A stretch of DNA of 64,000 nt from Moringa oleifera (taxonomy: Eukaryota > Streptophyta > Magnoliopsida > Brassicales > Moringaceae): contig JAJFZO010000583.1 in NCBI GenBank assembly GCA_021397835.1, positions 1,962,501-2,026,500 on the forward strand, in the 5' to 3' direction. Of this stretch, positions 34,376 to 45,283 are shown in pieces. Every line of letters begins with the position of its first letter. The first letter of the stretch is position 1. The notes under the pieces were generated by a model. That model was not told where the DNA came from, did not search any database, and saw only the letters and a program-made list of their open reading frames with translations. Position numbers and translations under genes: made by a program.

Positions 34376-35576
34376 ATACCCCTCCAAAACCTTCATCATC
34401 AATGCCCACAAAACCCTCATCCACTACTCCAAAGTCATATGCCATGAACAACCAACCCAAACAAACTTCATCCCCAAGATCCTCTTCCAAAAGCCCTATC
34501 CAAGTTAGTCCATCCTCTTTTACTCCATTAAAATCCTCCTATGTTGAAGCACTAATGCAACCCAGTCAATATCCGATCCAAAGTAGCCAAACTAGCCAAG
34601 CCTTAATTCATTATAATCAAAGATCTCAAAAGCACAATACCCAATACATAACCAAAGACATCCTCATTCCTGTCAACAATACTGATATCCCTGCTGGGAT
34701 AGAAAAAGATAGCATCTCAATTCCTCAACTCATCAAAAGAACTTTTCTTCCAAATTTTCATTACATCACAGACAATCCCCATAAGACCCAGAGATTCTAT
34801 GAATTTATCCTAGTAGATACCCAATCTGTTGAGAAACTCATACAGAAGACCAAATAGACCTTTCCAAAATAGCTTATTCAAAATGCCGAATCAAGAAAGT
34901 CCTTACAGAAAGGTAATGGGACCAAAACCCATTCACTTCAAAACACTTTTCTCATAAATTTATACCTTAGTCCTTCAACTATCAAGACTACAAGGAAGCC
35001 TAGTACAAAGCCTTCCTAGTTAGAAACACCACCCACTCTTGGTTATTTCATTTTGACAAAAAATGTTCAAAGTCTTTCCCAAATTGGTTTTCAGAATGGT
35101 GGTTTTATATGGGAAGCTTTCCTGAAATACTACCACTAACAATCTTCCAAGGATTTGAAGAATTTACCAAACATGTAAACATTCCTAATAAAATTAAATT
35201 CTTAATGTTTTCAAACATCTTCTCAATACCATGGATATTCTGTTGGGATTACAGAGTTATCCAACAACTCCCCATACCACTAAACCAAACCCTGGCCAGA
35301 TAAATCCGCATCAAATGGTGGAAATCATTCCACTTACAAGAAGCTGAATTACCTGCCGTTATCACATGGCCAACCAACAATCTAGACAAGACTTACCAAG
35401 CTATCCCTAAATCTTCGTCACCCAACAGTAAACCCCTACAAATAGGTTCATCTCCAATTATTTCCAAAAGGGATTATCGAAAACAACTTCAAGAAGCTCT
35501 CTCGCAACTTAGGAGCGACTCAAAAGAAGAAGACATTCAAGCCCTTTGGGGGACAATTATCCCAAGATTCGTTTGA
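34372..35576 (+). pseudogene. Component 2 ORF2, unknown function (U9)
   Basis: About 400 codons. Its ATG overlaps the ORF1 stop as ATGA (34372-34375). Open to 34857; after that shifts and stops break it, but the frame parts 35109-35303 and beyond match U15. The N-terminal ~100 residues are Ser/Pro/Thr/Lys-rich and disordered-looking; then comes a folded region with FYEFILVDTQSVE, a Trp-rich segment (WFSKWWFYMG), WIFCWDYRV and IKWWKSF, ending RFV. I recall proteins of this type next to caulimovirid polymerase genes in plant genomes, but the function is unknown to me. Confidence 0.72.
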
Positions 35577-36572
35577 GATGTAGAGGATCTAAGGCTCCAA
35601 ACACGGAGTCCATATAAAAAAAAGAAAAGAAAAGAAAAAGATTTTCCAAAATAGAGACAAAATTCCAACCAGACAAAATTCAGCAACAACAAAAATCAAG
35701 GATCAAGTAAGAAGGATAAAAAGGAATCTCCAGAGATCAGACAAGGATAAGAAGGAATCTCAAGAGATCAAACAAGACATTCCACTAGGTAACAACAAGC
35801 AAAAGATAAGGAGAAATCAGCCAACAGCAATGACAAGTGGCTAGTCTTCACTCACTACTTTTTCTTTTGAAAAAGAAAGGCTGAGTTGACCTCCACTAAA
35901 AAAAGTACTAGACTCTCCACCAAGAGAAAGATGGCAATTCCAGCAAAGAAAAAAGAAGAAAAAGCAAAATATTCCCACTCCATTCAAGAAAGCACCATCT
36001 AAGACTCTCCACCAAGAGAAAGATGACAATTCCAGCAAAGACAAAAGAAGAAAAAGCAAAAGATTCCCACTCCACTCAAGAAAGCACCATCTAAGGACAC
36101 CTCATAGACAAGAAAACACTCAGAAAATAAAGAGAACATTCAAGAAGACCTTCTCATTATAAAAAGAAGAGTTCAAGATAGAACGAGGCAGGCTTTTCTC
36201 AACCCCATCAAGCTTTCCCAACTCCTCCAAGCCCTCAAGATCAAAACCTCACAACGTATGAGCAAGTTCTTTCTGTATTACAAATTAGAAGCAGAAGCCT
36301 GGTAACAATATTGTAAGAATCAAAAATATGCTATCATTCTTATGTTTTGTTTTAAAGTTTACAATATAGTGTTTTTGCCTTGTAAAATACTTTCTTTCAA
36401 TATAAGTTTCAATGTTTATGTTTGATTTCAGTATTTGTTCTTAATTTATGTTTTATTTCATTTTTATTTAAGCTAGATATCTTTCATAAATCGTTTAGGT
36501 ATCTTCGGATACCTCCAGTTTAGTAGATCCAACCCAAACTAGAACAACTATAGTAGTAAAGGACCTAGCAAA
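35577..36572 (+). promoter_or_regulatory. Purine tract, promoter and R region of U9 (component 2)
   Basis: Purine tract of A and G only at 35615-35640, hairpin CTTTTTC/GAAAAAG at 35858-35875, a 92-base tandem duplication (35911-36094), TATA box TATAAAA at 36158-36164, R region with TTTTGTAA near 36384, and a 7-bp hairpin with a TTCG loop at 36497-36514. Ends at the PBS 36573. Confidence 0.78.
35911..36094 (+). repeat. 92-base tandem duplication upstream of the component 2 TATA box
   Basis: Two near-identical copies beginning GACTCTCCACCAAGAGAAAG (35911 and 36003), ending in CAAGAAAGCACCATCTAAG. Reverse-strand counterparts with the same duplication occur in U15 (about 52230-52400) and U16 (about 58530-58720), so it predates integration. 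It could act like a duplicated enhancer. Confidence 0.8.
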
Positions 36573-36585
36573 TGGTATCAGAGCC
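36573..36585 (+). promoter_or_regulatory. Primer binding site of U10
   Basis: TGGTATCAGAGCC, consensus, following the R region of U9 head to tail. Confidence 0.92.
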
Positions 36586-37150
36586 AAGGACTGGCATGAC
36601 AAATTAAAGTAATAGTTTTATTTTTTTGAAATTTTAGGGAAGTGAAGGATAGTTACGACATCCTAAAAGTAGGTTTTAGCTAACCCTACTTGGTAAGTAC
36701 ACTGAGGAAACTGCTGGTATTTTAAAGATAATACGTTTAATACTGCTGGTGTTTTAAAGATAGTACGTTTATCACTGCTGGTGTTTTAACCATAACACGT
36801 CTGTCACTGCTGGTGATTTGACCCTAAAGCCGTGGTAAACCCGCCGTAAGACCCAAGGAGAGGCAACAGGGTGTTTAAGGCAAGAAAGGTCATGCAATCC
36901 TGTGTTAGGCAACCCAGTGTTATGTAATTCGGTGTTAGGCAACCAGTGCTATCCAATCCGGGTTAAGCAACTAGTGTTATCCAATTTGGGGACTGAGGTG
37001 CGTAAACCAAGGAAAGTAGGTTAAGATCGTCCAATAGGACTAGTAACTAAAATTGATTTCACTAAAAGTAAGAATAGAATAGGATTATTATCAGATTCGA
37101 AAATGCCAAGACTGGTGAAGAGACTGTTCTCTAGTTCTCGCGGTTCAAAT
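36573..37150 (+). mobile_element. U10: component leader fragment, type B
   Basis: PBS, a donor-like GTAAGT at 36693-36698, four units of the ~31-base array (36710-36815), the second array (36890-36985) and the first codons of an ORF (ATG 37103, MPRLVKRLFSSSR) like the component 2 leader in U15. It is cut at about 37145 and replaced by a non-viral tandem repeat. Confidence 0.78.
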
Positions 37151-37692
37151 GGTCAGATTGGGCGTCCCTAAAAGGTGTTCCCGCAGGTGACCAACTAGGG
37201 GGGAGCCCGCACTTATATCTAAGTGCTCAAGACCGTGCTCAACCAATGTGGGAATCCCCACTACTCTTTGAAGTTCGCAGTAACGTCTCTCACGTTGGTG
37301 CCAGCTTTGGTATGGTGGACTTATTTGCTAGAGGACTCACCATCCAAACCCCAGCTCGAACCCGAGGCGCTGCTTTGCCACGCAGGGTCTACAATTGAAT
37401 GAGTTGGCTCTGATACCAGATGGTTAGATTAGGCGTCCCTAAAAGGTGTACCCGTAGGTGACCAACTAGAGGGAGCCCGCATTTATATCTAAGTGCTCAG
37501 GATCGTGCTCAACCAATGTGGGAATCCCCACCATGCTCTGCAGTCCGCGGTAACGTCTCTCATATTAGTGCCAGCTTTGGTATGGTGGACTTGTTTTGCC
37601 AGAGGACTCACCATCCAGACCTCTGCTCGAACCCGAGGCGCTACTTCACCACGCAAGGTCCACAATTGGATGAGTTGGCTTTGATACCAGAT
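37151..37692. repeat. Two tandem copies of a 271-bp PBS-bearing non-viral repeat
   Basis: Copies at 37151-37421 and 37422-37692 begin GGTCAGATTGGGCGTCCC / GGTTAGATTAGGCGTCCC. Base composition is much less AT-rich than its neighbours. The minus strand of each starts TGGTATCAGAGCC (or one mismatch, CAAAGCC), continues with GGTTCGAGC, then a stretch like plant LTR/TRIM termini (GGGATTCCCACATTGGTTGAGC, ACTTAGATATAAGTGCGG). I read it as a small LTR-type element (TRIM-like) joined in tandem, with a SINE as the alternative because of the GGTTCGA string. The open frames inside are not coding. Confidence 0.6.
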
Positions 37693-38509
37693 GCTAGGTC
37701 CCTTACTGCTATAGTTGCTCTGGGGTAAGGTCGAATCTACTGAACTGACGGTATCCGAAGATACCTAAACGAATTATGGAAGATAAAAATAGCTTAAATA
37801 GAAATGAAATAAAACATAAATTAAGAACAAATACTATAATCAAACATAAATATTAAAACTTATATAAATGTTTTACAAAGCAAAAACACTATATTGCAAA
37901 CTTAAAAATAAAGATAGAAACACAAAAACATAATCTTGAAATTACAAGTTGAAGAGTGCCGTTACTGATTAACGGACGCCACTATTTGGGTTTGAAGGTG
38001 AATATTTACAATCCAGTAGTCGTCTGATTCCTTGCCTGTCATGATGAGGCTACGGGGACTAATGGTTGTAAGATTCAAGTGTTGAATCTTGAAGTTGGAG
38101 TGTGTTTTCGATGTTTGAAAACCTCTGCCTTCTTCTGTCTTGAACTCTTCCTTTTATAGGGAAGAAACTTTCTTGAGTATTCTGGTGTTGTCTTGTTTTC
38201 TCTTGAGTGAGAATCTTTCTTTTGAGGTGTCCTCAAGTTGTCCTTTCCCTTTTATGGAGTGGAGTGTTCTTTTTTGGAGCGGGAATCTTTTGTTTTTCTT
38301 CTTTTGCTTTGTTGGAGTTGTTTTCTTTCTTTCGGTGGAGAGTCTTGTCTTGTTTTGATCTTTTTTTTTTCTTGAGTGGAGGCCAACTCAGCTTTTTTTT
38401 TTTCAAAAGGAAAAGTAGTGAGTGAAGGTCGGCCAGGTAGAATGTCTTATCTGGTCTTGAGATTCCTTCTTATCCTTGACTGTCGTTTCTTGTTGTTTTG
38501 AATTTTTTT
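37693..38509 (-). promoter_or_regulatory. Promoter and R region of U11
   Basis: Conserved hairpin near 38395-38415, TATA box TATAAAA at 38152-38158, and the TTCG-loop hairpin (GGTATC/GATACC, 37750-37765) close to the PBS edge. The type B R region also has the CAATATAGTG motif seen in U12 and U14. Confidence 0.75.
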
Positions 38510-39517
38510 TTATGGGCTCCGTCCTTGGAGCATTGAATCCATAGAGTTGATGCTGGTATTGTCATTATCTTGATCTTGGAGTTTGATGTTGAATAGGATG
38601 TCATCAGCATTCACGAAGTCTTCTTCCCCGGGAATGGGTAAGTTGATATGAAGATGAGAAGGTGCGTCCTTCGGCTATTAGTGTCCTTTAGGTCCACCAG
38701 TATGGGGGAATTCAAAGGTTTTGATGATCCATGAGGTGTTTGTAAAAGTCTAGGTTGTTAATTTCATGAAACTCTTGAGGTGGTTGGGCCAAAAACATGT
38801 TTTGGGAGGCTGAAAGGAATATTTGGTGTTGGGCTGGAGTCTCAATGAGACCATGGGTTTGATGTATTGTGGATACTATCTTGATGGGTTCTGAGCCGAT
38901 TTGTCCATATTCTATGGTCATTTGGAATCGAACTCCAAAAGGTCTGAGTTGAAGGATTTTGGTAATGATGAGTTGGTCAATTATCCTATACTCATAGAGT
39001 TGGGTAATTTGAGAGGGAAACAAGTAGTTTTTTGGCAATATATTCAGGCCTTAAGTAACCCTGATTGGTTTGAATTTGGATAGTGATAGGGTTCTTGAAT
39101 AATGGTAACTCCATTGATTGGGATTTGCCTGAGGAATATTTAAGGAAGAAAATTTTGTAAGGAAATCAATTTGTTGATAAAAAGGGTCTTACAGTGTTGG
39201 GCTATGATTTCTTGAAGGCCTGGTTCGGTATCGAACAAGGGTTTGAGAGTTTCAAAGGTTTGGAGCTTGAGTCTTACTTGGAAGGCTTCATAGGTTCTGT
39301 TGGTAGGCATGAGCCCAATTTTGTTGGATCTTAAGGAAGAGTATTCAAGTGTCAATTGGGTATTTTGGGTTTTGAGTTGAGTTGTTTGTTGGGTAGCTTG
39401 ATCCCATTGGGATACAAATCATGTCAGGGATTGACTTTGGGCGATCATTTTTTCCTTGGTTTTTTAGAAAAGGGTTTTGGCTTTTTGAATTTTATCCCAC
39501 AATCTTTGGTTTGCCAA
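38510..39517 (-). pseudogene. Component 1 ORF2 fragment of U11
   Basis: C-terminal and middle parts of ORF2 ending at TAA 38510-38512. Open segments 39140-39355 (SSLRSNKIGLMPTNRTYEAF) and 38712-39038 (GQIGSEPIKIVSTI, FHEINNLDF) match U12 and, less closely, type A. The N-terminal third is missing at the junction. Confidence 0.7.
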
Positions 39518-39925
39518 TAACATTTTCAGAGGAATGGGAACTTGTCAGAATCCAACCCCCAAAAGAAATCAAGAATACCCAAATCTCAAGGATAGAGGAA
39601 CAATTTGATAGGAATGTTCTTATCAGATTTCACTATATGAGAGAACCCAAGATAAGGATAAAAGAAATTCTTCCTTCAAGATCATCCATTTCAAGCATCA
39701 AATCAAAATAGTCAAACTTAGATACGGACCCAGGTAGAGATAGGCCTCCAATTCCATCCGAAAGTAGGGTAGATTGGGATCCTACAATACCTAGAGCTTA
39801 CACTGATAATCCTTCTCCTTTCTATTCGAAGATGAGGATTACGAGTCTCAATAAAACATGATTAGTCAAAAATTTCAAATAGACAAAGATCGCGTTAAAA
39901 AAGACTTCAACTCTCAAGAGAACCA
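39518..39925 (+). pseudogene. MP: Movement protein C-terminus of U12
   Basis: Only the region after the 30K core remains: EDWELVRIQPP equivalent (here EEWELVRIQPP), IRFHYMREPKIR and EILPSRSS. Open in frame at 39421-39711 together with unrelated U11 sequence, so the junction makes a chance fusion. A stop (AAATAG) follows at about 39708. Confidence 0.78.
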
Positions 39926-40691
39926 ACCACAAAGAGATTGGTTCATTACAACCTTTCCAAAATCCTAAAGAGACCAGATTAGGGAAACCTATTATGGTTA
40001 CATGATAACAATTAGACAAAACATAGGATTCTTTACATGGTTTCAAGAATATTATTGCAACAACAATATTGAAAATCCTTTCCAAAACAAAATCAATACC
40101 ATAGGTACAACAACTCAAAAATGGCATACAGCCAGAAATATAGACATCATAGGGACACAGCCTCCCTTAGAGCAAATATAAATACAACACCACGGGGGTA
40201 CCATCATAGCTTTTCCCTTCAAAGCCCCAAGAGAATACAAGAGTCAAGGAGAACCTGCAATTTATCAAGATGTCATTAGTTTACAACAGGAAAACAATTA
40301 TACCAATCAAATTCTCCATACAATAGCCAAACAGATAAACAAGATAGAAAATCAAAATCCAAAATTAGAACGAGAACCTTTTAGTTCAAAATCTTTGATA
40401 GAGAAACCCTTTTTCGAAATTTATAATACACCTAGGGAACAACTACCAACTCTAACCAAGAATAGTGATATTCTTTTACAACAAATAGAAAACAAACTAT
40501 AAGCCTTAACAATAGGAGACAACAAAGGCAAAAAGCAAATCAACATAGTAGAACTAGCAGACCCAAACATAGAGTTACTAGCAGAACAATTCCAAGAAAT
40601 AAGCATAAAACCTCAAGAAATAGATACAATCCAAAATTCAAGACCAAAAATCAATACTTATTATCCAAGACCATCCCTACCAGACATAGGA
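39926..40691 (+). pseudogene. ORF1 linker domain of U12
   Basis: Carries DWFITTFPKS then a TAA, then the GFFTWFQEYYCNNN motif near 40027-40068, all in one frame: this copy shows directly that movement protein and linker were one polyprotein interrupted only by point stops. The Gln/Ile-rich spacer follows. Confidence 0.75.
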
Positions 40692-42518
40692 ATGGAAGAT
40701 AGATTGATCCACACTCAATCAAGATATGACACTGATGCTGTCTATGAATGAAACATATATGGGTTAGTAAAACATCAAATACTCAATGTTTTACAAAAGA
40801 TGACTATGGCTGCTACAGCTTACAAGATCAAGCTAAATAATACACATCAAATGATAGCCAAAATCCTGATAGTAGGATTTACAGGACAACTTAAAGGTTG
40901 GTGGGATAATTATCTCACAGAAACCAATAAGGATGGAAGTCCTTCAAGCAATCAAGAAGGAATTAGCCCAAGATCAAAATGGTCAAGTTCAAGATAGGTA
41001 CGTAGAGAATTCAGTGGAAACACTAATACTAGCAATTACAAAATAATTTATAGGAAATCTAGCTGCTTTTTAAGAAAGGACATCAGAGATATTGTTACAT
41101 CTCACATATCCTAAATTATCAGATTTTAGATGGTATAGAAACATGTTCCTTACCAAATTATACACAAGATTAGATAGCAATTATGCTTCATGGAAAGAAA
41201 GATTCATAACCAGATTACCCAAATTATTTGGGAAAAAGGTTAGACAAAAGCTAAGGGATATCTGCGGAGGGATTATCCTTTATGACACATTATCTTATGG
41301 AGAGATAATTACAATTATCAATCAAGTAAGATTATCATTATGCACAAACCTCAAATTAATGTCAAAAATCAAGTCTGAGTTATCTCAAAGTAGAGCTGAA
41401 ATGGAAAACTTCTGTACCTAATACGGGTATGAGAAGATTAGAGCACCCTCAAAAGTCAAGAAAAAGGCTATACAAAAACCCCACAAAACTTACCAAAGAT
41501 GCTCAAAGTTAGCCAACAAAGAAACAACTAGGCCATTTAAGAAGCCCACAAAGCCTTTTAGGCCCAACAAGATAATAGAAAAGCCTTAAGTTACATGTCA
41601 TAAATGTGGCAGAATAAGACACTACGTAAGAAATTGTTATGTCAAAGATAGAATCAACCAATTAGATATCTCTGAGGATATTAAAACCCAAATAATCAAT
41701 CTTTTAGGAAAAGACACTGAAGAATATTATAAAAATGATCTTCTCAGTTCAACCCAAGATTCTACACAACACTCAGACCAAGAGGATATGTATAGTCAAG
41801 ATATATGCAAATGCAAAACAATTAGTGTCATTAGCAAACAAGAATTGCTAATAGACATTATAGACAAAATAGAAGACCCAGATATTAGGAGAGAATATCT
41901 GGTCAGACTCAAAGAAATTATAACAACAAGCAAAGAAAAACAACAAATACAACCCTACAACTTATAAGATATTTTGGCCCAAGGAAGGACACTAGTCAAG
42001 ACCAAGTTCGTAGAATTAAAAATCTAAGATCTACAAAACCAGGTCAAAATGCTTTAAAAAGAAGTTAGAGACCTCAAATTAGAAATATTAAAGTTGAGGG
42101 CAAAACAAGAACCAAAAGAAGAGTTCATCAATATCATTTCAAAATCAATCAAGAAATGGTATGCAGAGATTACTTTAGTAATCAATGATGAATTTCATCT
42201 CAATACAATAACTCTGATAGATTCAAGGGCAGACCAAAATTGTATTCAAGAACAATTGGTACCAAGTCAATATTATCAAATCACAAAAGAAATATTATGT
42301 GAGCAAATGACAAAAGACTATCAACAAAATACAAGCTGGCCAACGCCAAAATAATTCAAGAAGGAATAGAAGCCAAGACCAGCTTTACCTTAGTTCAAGA
42401 TATCTAACAAGGGGTTATTTTAGGGACTCTTTCTTTTTTGACAAAAATCTATCCATTTGGGGTAGATAATCAAGGCATACATTCAAAATCATCTAACATA
42501 TCATTCAAATTTATATAG
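40692..42518 (+). pseudogene. Coat protein - zinc knuckle - protease of U12
   Basis: Starts at MEDRLIHTQSRY (40692). An open C-terminal coat segment lies at 41092-41421. A frameshift at the end of the KGWWDNYL region (near 40925) and stops at 41055-41075 break it. Knuckle CHKCGRIRHYVRNC at 41596-41637 keeps the Cys2-His-Cys ligands. The protease site reads Asp-Ser-Arg-Ala (42220-42231), Gly replaced by Arg, so inactive. ORF1 ends at TAG 42516-42518. Confidence 0.82.
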
Positions 42519-42536
42519 TCAATCTCTGTTTTGCAG

Positions 42537-43842
42537 ATGGCATCCAACAGCAACGTAGATAACCCAACAATGCACCAATATGGCCTATTCCAATTCTAAC
42601 TTTTTTCATATTATGACTCAAGGGCCTTTAGGCCACTTACAAACTCTTCAATAAACCCAAGACAAAAATGCCTCTTAAATCATCTCTGGAATAGCAGAAC
42701 TATTCAAACTAGGCTTTTAAGCCCCAATGCTCTGTGCTACTATTTTCATGAACAAAATATTATCACATCTAACCAAGAAGCATCTGTTTATACAGATGAT
42801 TATTTTTTTTTTATTTTGCAGGAAAACCAAAGATTGCGGGATAAAACTCAAAAAGACAAAACCCTTCTCAAAAAACCAAAGAAGAAATGACCATCCAAAG
42901 TCATTCCCTGACATGGTTTGTATCCCAATGGGATCAAGATACCCAACAAACAACTCAACTCAAAACCCAAAATACCCAATTGACACTTGAAAACTCTTCC
43001 TTAAGATCCAACAAAATTGGGCTCACGCCTACCAACAGAACCTATAAAGCCCTCCAAGTAAAACTCAAGCTCAAAACCTTTGAACTCTCAAACCTTTTTT
43101 CAACACTAAACCAGGCCTCCAAGAAATCATAGTCCAACACTGTAAGATCCTTTTTATCAACAAATTGATTTCCTTACAAAATTTTCTTCTTCAAATATTC
43201 CTTAGGCAAATACCAGTCAATGGAGTTACCGTTATTCAAGAACCCTATCACTACCCAAATTCAAACCAATCAGGGTTACTTAAGGCCTGAATAAATTACC
43301 AAGAAACCAACTTGTTTTCCTCTCAAATTACCCGACTCTATGAGTATGGGATGATTGACTAATTCATCATTACCAATATCCTTCAACTCAGACCTTTTGG
43401 AGTTTGATTCCAAATGGCCATAGAATATGGACAAACCGGCCTAGAACCCATCAAGATAGTATCCGCAATACCTCAAACCCATGGTCTCATCGAGACTCCA
43501 GCCCAACATCAAATATTCCTTTTAGCCTCTCAAGACATGTTTTTGACCCAATCACCTCAAGAGTTTCATGAAATTAATAACTCAGACTTTTACAAACACC
43601 TCATGGACCACCAAAACCTTTGAGTTCTCCCATACTGGTAGACCCAAAGGACACTAATAGCCGAAGGATGCACCTACAAAATTTGGCATCCTTTTCATCT
43701 TCATATCGACTTACCCTTTCCCGGGGAAGAAGACTTCATGAATGCTGATGACATCCTGTTTAACATCAACCTCCAAGATCAAGATGATGACAATAGCAGC
43801 ATCAACTCTATGGATTCAAAGCTCCAAGGACGGAGCCCATAA
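42537..43842 (+). pseudogene. Component 1 ORF2, unknown function (U12)
   Basis: ATG 42537 follows CTCTGTTTTGCAG directly, as in type A. Ends at TAA 43840-43842. About 435 codons, same layout as U2 with moderate sequence divergence; segments 42887-43132 and 43414-43623 are open. Conserved blocks between types (NRTYKALQVKLKLKTFE, GQTG/NxEPIKIVS, FHEINNSDFYKHL, acidic tail) suggest past selection on the protein. Confidence 0.72.
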
Positions 43843-44637
43843 AAAAAATTCAAAATAATAAGAGACGACAGTCAAGGGTAAGAAGGAATCTCAAGACCAG
43901 ATAAGACATTCCACCTGACCGACCTTCACTCACTACTTTTCCTTTTGGAAAAGAAAAGTTGAGTTGGCCTCCACTCAAGAAAAAGAAAGAATAAGACAAG
44001 ACAAGACTCTCTACCAAAAGAAAGAAGACAACTCCAATAAAGCAAAAGAAGAAAAGCAAAAGATTTTTACTCAACAAAAGGGAAAGCACAACTTGAGAAC
44101 ACCTCAGAAGAAAGATTCCCACTTAGGAGAAGACAAGACAACACTAGAATACTCAAGAAGGTTTCTTCCCTATAAAAGGAAGAGTTCAAGACAGAAAAAG
44201 GCAGAGGTTTTCGGACACCGAAAACACACTCCAACTTCAAGATCCAACACTTGAATCTTACACCCATGAGTCCCCTTAGCCTCATCATAATAGGCAAGGT
44301 ATCAGACGACTACTGGATTGTAAGTATTTACCTTCAAACCCAAATAGTGGCGTCTGTTAATCAGGATCAACGCTCTTCAATTTATAATTTCAAGATTATG
44401 TTTTAGTATTTCTATCTTTATTTTTAAGTTTTCAATATAGTGTTTTTGCTTTGTAAAATATTTATATAAGTTTCAATATTTATGTTTGATTTTAGTATTT
44501 GTTCTTAATTTAAGTTTTATTTCATTTTTATTTAAGCTATTTATCTTCCATAATTCGTTTAGGTATCTTTGGATACCACCAGTTCAGTAGATCCGACCTT
44601 ACCTTAGAACAACTATAGTAGTAAGGGACCAAGCAAA
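43843..44637 (+). promoter_or_regulatory. Promoter and R region of U12
   Basis: Short purine tract right after ORF2 (43841-43848), hairpin CTTTTCC/GGAAAAG near 43938-43955, TATA box TATAAAA at 44171-44177, R region with CAATATAGTG and TTTGTAA, and a TTTG-loop version of the pre-PBS hairpin (near 44563-44580). Confidence 0.76.
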
Positions 44638-44650
44638 TGGTATCAGAGCC
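44638..44650 (+). promoter_or_regulatory. Primer binding site of U13
   Basis: TGGTATCAGAGCC, consensus, at the head-to-tail boundary of U12 and U13. Confidence 0.92.
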
Positions 44651-45283
44651 AAGGATTGGTACGACGAATTAAAGTAATATTTTATTCTTCTAAAATTTTA
44701 GGGAAGTGAAGGATAGTTACGACATCCTAGAAGTAGGTTTTAGCCAACCCTACTTGATAAGTACACTGAGAAAACTACTGGTGTTTTAAAGATAACACAC
44801 TTAATACTGCTGGTTTTTTAAATATAGTACGCTTATCACTGCTGGTGTTTTAACCATAACACGCTAGTCACTGCTGGTGATTTGACCCTAAAGCCGTGGT
44901 AAACGCACCATAAGACCCAAGGAGAGGCAATAGGGTGTTCAAGGCAAGAAAGGTCATGCAATCCGGTGTTAGGCAACCCAGTGTTATGTAATCCGGTGTT
45001 AGGCAACCAATGTTATCCAATCCAGGTTAAGCAACTAGTGTTATCCAATTCGAGGACTGAGGCGTGCAAACCAAAGAAAGTAGGTTAAGATCGTCCAATA
45101 GGACTAGTAAGTAGAATTGATTTCACTAAAATTAAGCATAGAATAGGATTATTATCAAATTTTGAAATGTCTAAATTGGTGAAGAGACTGTTCTCTAGTT
45201 CTTGCCCTGCTAGAATTAGGCCAGGAGAGGGAGACACCTCAACTAGTGGTAGTTCAGAGTACTTACACAGTATGAAAGATTTC
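44638..45283 (+). mobile_element. U13: component 1 type B leader and movement protein start
   Basis: PBS, both leader arrays, then ATG 45167 and about 38 codons of movement protein N-terminus (MSKLVKRLFSSS). It then breaks at about 45283 into the inverted U14 exactly beside a damaged PBS complement (ctgatgcca). Confidence 0.8.

Larger units (their letters stand above)
29057..36572 (+). mobile_element. U9: endogenous caulimovirid component 2, RT/RNase H carrying, internally duplicated
   Basis: Order: PBS - leader - Tyr/Cys/acidic domain - linker - protease - RT - RNase H - RT - RNase H - ORF2 - purine tract - promoter/R. The unit is about 7.5 kb; removing the internal RT/RNase H duplication leaves about 6.2 kb, close to U15. 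It has no movement or coat protein. Its leader is type A while its 3' region resembles type B, so it may be recombinant. Confidence 0.86.
37693..39517 (-). mobile_element. U11: component 1 type B fragment (ORF2 plus promoter), inverted
   Basis: On the minus strand: the 3' two thirds of ORF2, then the promoter and R region up to the PBS edge at 37693, where it is fused to the PBS-like end of the 271-bp repeat. Its other end (about 39517) flips into U12 inside the movement protein. Confidence 0.8.
39518..44637 (+). mobile_element. U12: endogenous caulimovirid, component 1 type B, 5' truncated
   Basis: Begins inside the last third of the movement protein and runs through linker, coat protein, knuckle, protease, ORF2, purine tract and promoter/R to the PBS at 44638. 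At protein level it is clearly diverged from type A but collinear. Confidence 0.87.

Noticed and set aside
37493..37728. ORFs in the 271-bp repeat
   Set aside because: Chance frames in a noncoding GC-richer repeat; not kept in the first repeat copy.
39421..39711. 96-residue ORF that joins U11 and the U12 movement protein
   Set aside because: Chance fusion across a rearrangement joint: the first half is antisense to ORF2, the second half is movement protein C-terminus.
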